Assembly: GCF_026340095.1 (NCBI RefSeq)
Contig: NZ_JAPEPO010000001.1
Location: 5,046,001-5,110,000, forward strand
DNA: 64,000 bases
Origin: Streptomyces sp. NBC_01446
GTDB taxonomy: Bacteria; Actinomycetota; Actinomycetes; Streptomycetales; Streptomycetaceae
Direction of reading: 5' to 3'
The notes under the pieces are model-generated. The model was given only the letters and a program-made list of their open reading frames with translations. It did not search any database and was not told the DNA's origin. Position numbers and translations under genes: made by a program. This document shows positions 58,035-64,000 of this stretch, piece by piece; the stretch's first letter is position 1; each line of letters starts with the position of its first letter.

Positions 58035-58850
58035 TCACAGAACTGCGCTGAGAAATTCCCGCGTCCGCTCGTGCTCCGGATCGCTGAAGATCTTCTCCGG
58101 CGACCCGGACTCGATGACCCGGCCCGCGTCGAACATCAGGACCTGGTCCGAGATGTCGCGGGCGAAATTCATCTCGTGGGTCACGCAGAGCATCGTGATG
58201 TCCGTGGTGTGCGCGATGTCGCGCAGCACGTCCAGGACGCCGGCGACGAGCTCCGGGTCGAGCGCGGAGGTGACCTCGTCGAGGAGCAGCACCTGCGGCC
58301 GCATCGCGAGGGCGCGGGCGATGGCGACGCGCTGCTGCTGGCCGCCGGAGAGCTGCGTCGGGTACGCGTCGCAGCGGTCGCCGAGACCGACCATGTCGAG
58401 CAGCTCGCGGGCGCGCTGCTCCGCCTCGTCCTTGGAGAGGCCGAGCACGGTGACCGGCGCCTCCATGATGTTGCGCAGGACCTTCATGTTCGGGAAGAGG
58501 TTGAACTGCTGGAAGACCATCCCGATGTTCTTGCGGACCTCGCGGATGTGCTTCTCGCCGGCCGGGACGAGCTTGCCGGCCCTCTCCTCGTGCGTGAGGT
58601 AGTCGCCGTTGACCTTGATCGTGCCCTCGTCGGGCTTGATCAGGGTCATCAGGAGCCGGAGGATCGTCGTCTTGCCGGAGCCCGACGGACCGATCAGCGT
58701 GACGTGCTTACCCGAGTCGACGGAGAAGTCGAGCTCGTCGAGGACGGTGTTGCCGCCGAAGCGCTTGACGACCTTGTCGAAGCGGATCAGCTCGCTGCCG
58801 TCCACCTTGGGGTTCGGCTGGTCTTTGGGGAGGTTCGCGTCAGCGGACAA
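58035..58850 (-). CDS. ehuA: Ectoine/amino-acid ABC importer ATPase (EhuA)
   Basis: The frame is open to a GTG at 58913, but that stretch is the overlapping EhuD frame. TTG 58850 has GGAG seven bases upstream and overlaps the EhuD stop by 11 bases; GTG 58805 is the other option. About 271 residues. Walker A GPSGSGKT, Q-loop VFQQFNLFPNMKVL, signature LSGGQQQRVAIARAL, Walker B VLLLDEVTSALD, His switch CVTHEMNFARDI: the polar-amino-acid/EhuA subgroup. Drives EhuBCD. Last gene of the importer operon. Confidence 0.85.
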   Translation of the reverse strand: MSADANLPKDQPNPKVDGSELIRFDKVVKRFGGNTVLDELDFSVDSGKHVTLIGPSGSGKTTILRLLMTLIKPDEGTIKVNGDYLTHEERAGKLVPAGEKHIREVRKNIGMVFQQFNLFPNMKVLRNIMEAPVTVLGLSKDEAEQRARELLDMVGLGDRCDAYPTQLSGGQQQRVAIARALAMRPQVLLLDEVTSALDPELVAGVLDVLRDIAHTTDITMLCVTHEMNFARDISDQVLMFDAGRVIESGSPEKIFSDPEHERTREFLSAVL

Positions 58851-59508
58851 GACGTCGCTCCAGGGCTCGGAGGAGGAGGGAGGAGGGGTAGGCGATGACG
58901 ATGAAGGCGACACCCACGACGGTCAGGGCCTCCGTGTACTGGAAGGTCTGGGCCGCTTCCAGGCGGGACCGCTGAAGCAGTTCGAGCACGCCGATCCCGG
59001 CGAGCAGCGGGGTGTCCTTCAGCATCGCGATCACGTAGTTGCCGAGCGCCGGGATCACGCGGCGGATCGCCTGCGGCAGGATCACCGCCGTCCACGTCCT
59101 GCGGTACGGCAGGCTCAGCGCCCGTGCCGCCTCCCACTGGCCGGCGGGCACGGCCTCGATGCCCGCGCGGTAGACCTGCGCGGTGTACGTCGAGTAGTGC
59201 AGGCCGATGGCGACGATGCCGGTGGTCAGAGCGGAGAACTGGATGCCCCACTCCGGCAGCACGAAGTACAGGAAGAAGAGCTGCACGAGCAGCGGGGTGT
59301 TGCGGATGAACTCGGTGACGATGCCCACCGGCCAGCGCACGAAGCGCGTCGGGGCGCGGAAGGCGATGGCCCAGACCAGGCCGAGGCTGAAGGAGATCAG
59401 CGAGCCGAGGACGAGGGCCTGGAGTGTGACGAGCACGCCGTCCCAGAAGTGCGGCATGAAGTCGGCGACGGCCGACCAGTCCCAGGTGCTGGATGCGGTG
59501 GTGATCAC
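58840..59508 (-). CDS. ehuD: Ectoine/amino-acid ABC importer permease (EhuD)
   Basis: 222 residues; ATG overlaps the EhuC stop as ATGA. His/Glu/Gln-type permease: VTLQALVLGSLISFSLGLVWAI, EFIRNTPLLVQLFFLYFVLPEWGI, and the EAA loop GQWEAARALSLPYRRTWTAVILPQAIRRVIPALGNYVIAMLKDTPL (coded near 58985-59120). Five membrane helices. Forms the channel with EhuC. Confidence 0.88.
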   Translation of the reverse strand: MITTASSTWDWSAVADFMPHFWDGVLVTLQALVLGSLISFSLGLVWAIAFRAPTRFVRWPVGIVTEFIRNTPLLVQLFFLYFVLPEWGIQFSALTTGIVAIGLHYSTYTAQVYRAGIEAVPAGQWEAARALSLPYRRTWTAVILPQAIRRVIPALGNYVIAMLKDTPLLAGIGVLELLQRSRLEAAQTFQYTEALTVVGVAFIVIAYPSSLLLRALERRLVR

Positions 59509-60251
59509 GCGCCGCCACCTCCCGCGCTGGTGGGAACGGGAGCGGTCTCCGTCGTCCGACGGATGCTGAGCTTGCGCATGATGCCGGTTCCCGGGTCGGG
59601 GCGCCGGCCTATGCCGGCCTTGGTCTTGCGCTCGAGCGCGCGCATCCCGCGCGTGAGCAGGAAGGCGATCACGAAGTAGATGACCAGGGTGATCGCGTAG
59701 ATCTGGGCGCTCTCCTGGGTGGCGAGGCGCACCAGGTACGCGGCGAACGAGACGTCACCGATGCCGAGCAGCGAGACCAGGGCGGTGCCCTTGAGGAGCT
59801 CGACCAGCAGGTTCGAGAACGGCGGGATCATCTCCGGTACGGCCTGCGGCAGCAGGATCAGCCGCATGCGCTGCCAGGGGGTGAAGCTCAGCGCGACCCC
59901 CGCTTCGCGCTGGGCGGGCGCCACGGCGTTGAGCGCGCCGCGCACCACCTCGGCGCCGTACGCGCCGTAGGACAGGCCGAGCGCCAGGACCGCGGCCCAC
60001 ATCGGGACCAGCGACCAGCCGGCGAGCTGCGGCAGCACGAAGAAGATCCAGAACATCAGGATCAGCGCCGACGTGCCGCGGAAGACCTCGGTGTAGAAGC
60101 CGGCGAGGAAACGCACGGTCTTCAGCCGGTGGGTGCGGGCCATGCCCACGCCGAAGGCGACGACGGTCGCGAGGGCCGCGCTGTACACGGTCAGCTGGAT
60201 CGTGATCCAGATGCCCGGAAGGACCCAGTGTTCCCACAGTCCCGCTGTCAT
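59505..60251 (-). CDS. ehuC: Ectoine/amino-acid ABC importer permease (EhuC)
   Basis: ATG 60251 (MTAGLWEHWVLPGIW) with GAGGAG eight bases before it; overlaps the EhuB stop as ATGA. 248 residues. Membrane helices from ITIQLTVYSAALATVVAFGVGMA; EVFRGTSALILMFWIFFVLPQLAG; EAA loop AQREAGVALSFTPWQRMRLILLPQAVPEMIPPFSNLLVELLKGTALVSLLG (near 59750-59900). The C-terminus is a ~40-residue basic, Pro/Gly tail absent from shorter homologues. Partner of EhuD. Confidence 0.88.
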   Translation of the reverse strand: MTAGLWEHWVLPGIWITIQLTVYSAALATVVAFGVGMARTHRLKTVRFLAGFYTEVFRGTSALILMFWIFFVLPQLAGWSLVPMWAAVLALGLSYGAYGAEVVRGALNAVAPAQREAGVALSFTPWQRMRLILLPQAVPEMIPPFSNLLVELLKGTALVSLLGIGDVSFAAYLVRLATQESAQIYAITLVIYFVIAFLLTRGMRALERKTKAGIGRRPDPGTGIMRKLSIRRTTETAPVPTSAGGGGA

Positions 60252-61165
60252 TTGCACAGCTCCTCTGCGGTCAGCTTCGTCATCTCGGCCTGGGTGAAGC
60301 CGAACGGCCGCAGGATGCGGAAGAGTTCGCCGCTCGCCTTCATCTTGTGGATCTCCTTGTTGAAGGCGTCGCGCATCTTGGTGTCGTTCGAGCGGAACGT
60401 GAATCCGCCGCCGTCGACGTGCTTCTTGCCTCCGACCAGGGGAGCGAACGGCTCGGTGTGCTCGGCCCTGCGGCTCTTCTTCGTCACCTCACGCGTGGTG
60501 AGGGCGGTGCCGGCGAACACGTCGATGCGTCCCGCCTCCACGGCGTTCAGGCCGGCGACCTGGTCCTGGAGGATGACGATGTCGCTTTCCTTGTAGCCCG
60601 CCTCGACCGCGTAGGCGATCTCCGCGTAGCCGGTGCCCGTGCCGAACTTCGCCTTCGCCTTCACGCAGTCCGCGTAGTCGTGCAGGTTCTTCGGGTTGCC
60701 CTTGCGGACGATGAAGGAGTCCAGCATCTGGTACTCGGGGTCCGAGAAGATGACCTGCTGGCAGCGCTCCTTGTTGATGTACATCCCGGCCGACACCACG
60801 TCGAACTGCTGGGTCTGCAGGCCGGGTATCAGGGAGCTGAAGTCGGTGGCGACGGGCTGGACATGGCCGACACCGAGCCGTTTGAAGATGACCTTGGCGA
60901 GTTCGACGGCCTCACCCGTGAACTTGCCGCTGTCGTCGATGTAGCCGTACGGCACCTCGCCCGCGATCCCGAGACGTACCGTGCCCTGCCCCTGGAGCCG
61001 GGCAAGGGTGTCGCCGTTCGGTACGCGGCTGCAACCCGCGGCCCCGAGGGCGCCGGCCGCTCCGACAGTGGTGGCGCCGATGAGCAGGGATCGTCGGCGT
61101 ATGCCCCTTCTGTTGCTTTCTAGGCTTCGTGTTCCTTCTGTGACATTCCAAATAGGTGGAGCCAT
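60248..61165 (-). CDS. ehuB: Ectoine/amino-acid ABC importer binding lipoprotein (EhuB)
   Basis: ATG 61165 (MAPPIWNVTEG); 305 residues. Arg-rich N-terminus RRGIRRRSLLIGATTVGAAGALGAAGC gives a Tat-like lipoprotein signal, lipid on Cys ~44. Family 3 solute-binding fold: VRLGIAGEVPYGYIDDSGKFTGEAVELAKVIFKRLG, LIPGLQTQQFDVVSAGMYINKERCQQVIFSDPEY, FGTGTGYAEIAYAVEAGY, RIDVFAGTALTTREV. The ligand is ectoine, hydroxyectoine or a related polar amino acid. First gene of the importer operon. Confidence 0.87.
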   Translation of the reverse strand: MAPPIWNVTEGTRSLESNRRGIRRRSLLIGATTVGAAGALGAAGCSRVPNGDTLARLQGQGTVRLGIAGEVPYGYIDDSGKFTGEAVELAKVIFKRLGVGHVQPVATDFSSLIPGLQTQQFDVVSAGMYINKERCQQVIFSDPEYQMLDSFIVRKGNPKNLHDYADCVKAKAKFGTGTGYAEIAYAVEAGYKESDIVILQDQVAGLNAVEAGRIDVFAGTALTTREVTKKSRRAEHTEPFAPLVGGKKHVDGGGFTFRSNDTKMRDAFNKEIHKMKASGELFRILRPFGFTQAEMTKLTAEELCK

Positions 61166-61274
61166 GGGCGCGCGGCTACCCGACTCGACACGACCTATGC
61201 GTATCAATTCAAGCCCCTGATGCGAGCGGGGCGCCCTTGACCCAGGGGGGAGCATGGGGCTGAACATGGAGGGC

Positions 61275-61775
61275 ATGGCCGACCGATACATCGAAGTCTC
61301 CCTCGCCAAGCGGGGAGTTCAGTGCACGGCAAAGCTGCTCGACGACCGCGCTCCGCTGACCTGTGCGGCGGTGTGGGACGCGCTTCCACTGAGCTCCGAC
61401 GTCTACCACGCGAAATACGCGCGCAACGAGATCTACGCCCTTTTCCCGGCATTCGCGGACCGGGAGCCACCTCTGGAGAATCCGACCATCACCCCCATTC
61501 CGGGGGACCTCTGCTATTTCTCCTTTTCCGGCACGGAACTGGGGACCCAGGCATACGGCTACGAATCCGGTGCCGAGCTCGAGCCCGGCGCGGCCGTCGT
61601 CGACCTCGCCCTCTTCTACGAGCGCAACAACCTGCTGATCAACGGCGATGTCGGCTGGGTCCCCGGCATCGTCTGGGGCCAGGTCGTGGAAGGCCTCGAC
61701 CGGATGGCCGAGGCCTGCCAGGACCTGTGGCGCGGCGGCGCGCTGGGCGAGACGCTCGCGTTCAGGCGGGCGTAG
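61275..61775 (+). CDS. DUF3830 family protein
   Basis: Three in-frame ATGs (61254, 61266, 61275); 61275 (MADRYIEVSLAKRG) matches the usual family start and has GGAGGG before it. 166 residues. VQCTAKLLDDRAPLTCAAVWDALPL, YHAKYARNEIYALFP, ITPIPGDLCYFSF and NNLLINGDVGWVPGIVWGQVVEGLDRMAEACQDLW follow the DUF3830 pattern, a cyclophilin-like fold often placed beside ABC importers and amidases in amino-acid/ectoine-type clusters. Divergent from ehuB; converges with the amidase gene (14-base overlap). Enzyme activity not established. Confidence 0.82.
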   Translation: MADRYIEVSLAKRGVQCTAKLLDDRAPLTCAAVWDALPLSSDVYHAKYARNEIYALFPAFADREPPLENPTITPIPGDLCYFSFSGTELGTQAYGYESGAELEPGAAVVDLALFYERNNLLINGDVGWVPGIVWGQVVEGLDRMAEACQDLWRGGALGETLAFRRA

Positions 61776-63165
61776 GCGCCGGAATTCCGGCGATCCCCGC
61801 CTCGTACAAGGTGCGCGCGGCACGCAGGACCAGCGCGTCCGCGTGCCGCGCGCCGACGATCTGAAGGCCCACCGGCAGCCCGTCCGCGTCCACCCCCACC
61901 GGGACGGTCGCCGCCGGCTGCTGCGTCAGGTTGAACGGGTACGTGAACGGAGTCCACCCCGTCCAGCGCCGCAGCCCCGACCCCTTGGGCACCTCGGCGC
62001 CCGCCTCGAACGCGGTCAGCGGCAGCGTCGGCGTCACCAGCAGGTCGTACGACGAGTGGAACCGGCCCATCCGCCGCCCGAGTGCGGCCCGCGCGTCGAC
62101 CGCCGCGAGATACGTGAGCGCGCTGACCCCGGACCCCTGCGCACAGATCTCGCGCAGGCCCGGATCGAGCAGCGCGCGCTGTGCGGGCGACAGATTCTGC
62201 GTCACCCGCGCCGCCCCGCTGAACCACAGCGTGTGGAACGCCTCGACCGGGTCCGTGACGTCCGGATCGGCCTCCTCGACGTACGCCCCTAGCCCCGCGA
62301 GCCCCTCCACCGCCTTGCGGACCGCCGCCGCGACCGCCGGCCGCACCGCGACCTGTCCACCGAACGACGGCGAGAACGCGACGCGCAGCCCCCGCACCCC
62401 GCCCCGCAGCCCCTCGCGGAAACCGCCCTCCACCGGGCCGAGCTGCGTCCAGTCACGCCAGTCCGCGCCGGTGATCACGTCCATCATCAGTGCCGCGTCG
62501 GCCGCGTCCCGCGTCATCGGCCCCACATGCGCGAGCGTCCCGAACGCGGACGCGGGATAGAGCGGCACCCGCCCGTAGGTCGGCTTCAGGCCGAAGATCC
62601 CGCAGAACGCCGCCGGGATCCGCACCGAGCCGCCGCCGTCGGTGCCCAGGGACAGCGGCCCCGCCCCGAGCGCCACCGCCGCCGCGCTGCCGCCGCTCGA
62701 TCCGCCCGAGGTGCGTGAGAGGTCGTACGGATTGCGGGTCACGCCCGACAGCGGCGAGTCCGTGACGCCCTTCCAGCCGAACTCCGGCGTCGTCGTGCGG
62801 CCCACGAACACCGCGCCGTGCTCGCGCAGCCGCGCCACGGACGGCGCGTCCTCCTCCCACGCGCCGTCGGCCCGCACCGTGCGCGAGCCGCGCAGCGTCG
62901 GCCCGCCGCGCATCAGCAGGATGTCCTTCACCGACACCGGGACCCCGTCCACCAGGCCCTGCGGCTCACCTCTGCGCCAGCGCTCCGCGCTCGCCTCCGC
63001 CTGCGCGAGGGCGGTCTCCGCGTCGAGCCGCACGAAGGCGTTGACCGCGGGATCCACCTCCTCGATGCGGCGCAGGACGGCCCGCGTGGCATCGACGGGG
63101 CTGAAATCGCCCTTGCGATAGCCGTCGACGAGCGCTTCCGCGGTCAGCTCGGTGAGCTCGGTCAT
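61762..63165 (-). CDS. Amidase (amidase-signature family)
   Basis: 467 residues. Signature catalytic triad: Lys in GVPVSVKDILLM (~83), cis-Ser in RTSGGSSGGSAAAVALGAG and nucleophile Ser in SLGTDGGGSVRIPAAFCGIFGLKPTYG. Hydrolyses a carboxamide; with the ehu-type importer, DUF3830 and a D-2-hydroxyacid dehydrogenase it may open or deacylate the imported compound (for example N-acetyl-diaminobutyrate-like in ectoine breakdown, or a ureido/amide compound). The C-terminal ~250 residues are the variable substrate region. Confidence 0.9.
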   Translation of the reverse strand: MTELTELTAEALVDGYRKGDFSPVDATRAVLRRIEEVDPAVNAFVRLDAETALAQAEASAERWRRGEPQGLVDGVPVSVKDILLMRGGPTLRGSRTVRADGAWEEDAPSVARLREHGAVFVGRTTTPEFGWKGVTDSPLSGVTRNPYDLSRTSGGSSGGSAAAVALGAGPLSLGTDGGGSVRIPAAFCGIFGLKPTYGRVPLYPASAFGTLAHVGPMTRDAADAALMMDVITGADWRDWTQLGPVEGGFREGLRGGVRGLRVAFSPSFGGQVAVRPAVAAAVRKAVEGLAGLGAYVEEADPDVTDPVEAFHTLWFSGAARVTQNLSPAQRALLDPGLREICAQGSGVSALTYLAAVDARAALGRRMGRFHSSYDLLVTPTLPLTAFEAGAEVPKGSGLRRWTGWTPFTYPFNLTQQPAATVPVGVDADGLPVGLQIVGARHADALVLRAARTLYEAGIAGIPAPTPA

Positions 63166-63232
63166 CCGCTCTCCTCAGGTCGGTCCGGGAGTGCCGATCC
63201 GGGATCTGGATCAGCCAGATCATTCAGATCGG

Positions 63233-64000
63233 TCAGTGTCCGGGGACATACCCACGTTTCTTGTCGACCACGTTCGGAAGCGGCTCCCCGGACTCCCATT
63301 TCTCGTAGAACTCCACGAACTGGCGCGACAGTTCGTCCCGCCAGCCGACCGTGTCGCCGCTCATGTGCGGGGAGACGATCAGGCCGGGCGCGGTCCACAG
63401 GGCGCTGTCCGGCGGCAGCGGCTCGTGCTCGAACACGTCGAGCGCGGCGCCCGCGATCCACCGCTTGGCCAGCGCGTCGGCGAGATCGTCCTCGACGACG
63501 AGCTGCCCTCGGCCCACGTTGATGAAGCGGGCGGACGGCTGCATCATCCCGAAGAGCCGCGCGTCGAACATGCCGCGCGTGTCGTCGGTCAGCGGCGCCG
63601 CGCACACCACCCAGTCCGCGCGGGCGATCAGCCGCCCGAGGTCGGCCGGCCCGTGCACGCCGGACCGCGCGGTGCGCCCGACGAGCGCCGTCGTGATCCC
63701 GAGCGCCTTCAGCGTCGCGACGATCGCCCGGCCGATCGGCCCGGAACCCACCACGCACGCCCGGGTACCCGCGACGCGCTGCGTCTCGCGGTGGCGCCAT
63801 TCGCGCTCGTCCTGGAGAGCGAGCGTGCGCGGCAGGTCCTTGGCCATGGCGAGGACGAGCGCGCCGACGTACTCGGCGATCGGCTGGTCGAAGACGCCGC
63901 GCGCGTTCGTCACGACCGTGTCCGACGCGGCGAGTTCCGGGCACATCAGCCGGTCGACGCCCGCGCTCGCGGTGTGCACCCAGCGCGGGCGCGGACCCTC
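63233..64000 (-). CDS. D-2-hydroxyacid dehydrogenase (5' end outside window)
   Basis: The frame stays open to the window edge (PRPRWVHTASAGVDRLM), so the N-terminus is missing. Visible: ARGVFDQPIAEYVGALVLAMAKDLPRTL, Rossmann ACVVGSGPIGRAIVATLKALG, VVCAAPLTDDTRGMFDARLFGMMQPSARFINVGRGQLVVEDDLADAL with catalytic Arg, EHEPLP (Glu), and VSPHMSG (His). NAD(P)H-dependent reduction of a 2-keto acid. Lies 67 bases upstream of the amidase on the same strand: likely one catabolic operon. Confidence 0.9.
   Translation of the reverse strand, partial: EGPRPRWVHTASAGVDRLMCPELAASDTVVTNARGVFDQPIAEYVGALVLAMAKDLPRTLALQDEREWRHRETQRVAGTRACVVGSGPIGRAIVATLKALGITTALVGRTARSGVHGPADLGRLIARADWVVCAAPLTDDTRGMFDARLFGMMQPSARFINVGRGQLVVEDDLADALAKRWIAGAALDVFEHEPLPPDSALWTAPGLIVSPHMSGDTVGWRDELSRQFVEFYEKWESGEPLPNVVDKKRGYVPGH

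Overview
The window is about 64 kb of a Streptomyces-type actinomycete chromosome. The support is very high GC with third-position bias, GTG starts and four-base ATGA/GTGA overlaps, rare TTA codons, class E and F sortases, the cslA-glxA-cslZ tip-polysaccharide locus, a DasR-like site before a chitin-active LPMO, and families largely confined to Streptomyces (DUF6415, DUF6879, DUF5753). No rRNA, CRISPR array or replication origin is seen.

Layout. 1-4.3 kb: the end of a polymorphic toxin with an RNase A-like C-terminus, its immunity gene, a second orphan toxin piece with a related immunity gene, and an NTF2-like gene. 4.0-6.6 kb: an IS630-type element that has split a small operon; removing it restores the two host frames and an ATGA junction. 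6.8-10 kb: accessory regulators (DUF6415, zinc-binding micro-protein, 86-residue/DUF6879/XRE-DUF5753 set, a divergent XRE gene). 10.3-21.4 kb: the standout region, an apparent multi-gene DNA-modification and defence island with a degenerate HNH-like protein, ParB-like protein, SNF2-type helicase, DUF3883 nuclease and C5 methyltransferase on the plus strand, converging on Vsr, a Z1 helicase and a MutL/MORC-like GHKL ATPase on the minus strand.

21.6-38 kb is chromosomal: SEC-C/TPR protein, class E sortase (with a LAxTG surface protein 5 kb away), a short YidC paralogue, FAH-family hydrolase, MocA-type oxidoreductase/ROK regulator pair, a GntR-controlled ABC importer resembling 2-aminoethylphosphonate transporters with a HAD-IIA hydrolase, and a class F sortase with a secreted partner. 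38.1-39.85 kb is an IS1182-type element with matched hairpins just inside both ends. 40-45 kb is cslZ / glxA-cslA, converging on a strong terminator.

45.4-64 kb: FadR-type regulator, two identical tRNA-Lys(CTT) genes and a truncated third copy, a secreted peptidoglycan-binding NlpC/P60-like protein, SPFH protein, P-loop kinase, AA10 LPMO with a dre site, DUF3592 pair, acyl-CoA synthetase, SDR/HxlR pair, two-component system, and an ehuABCD-type amino-acid/ectoine importer with IclR regulator, DUF3830 protein, amidase and a D-2-hydroxyacid dehydrogenase cut by the window edge.

Functional threads: competition and phage defence (left third), cell-surface assembly (sortases, cslA/glxA/cslZ, NlpC/P60, LPMO), and nutrient uptake with dedicated one-component regulators. 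All family names come from reading motifs by eye; no search was run.
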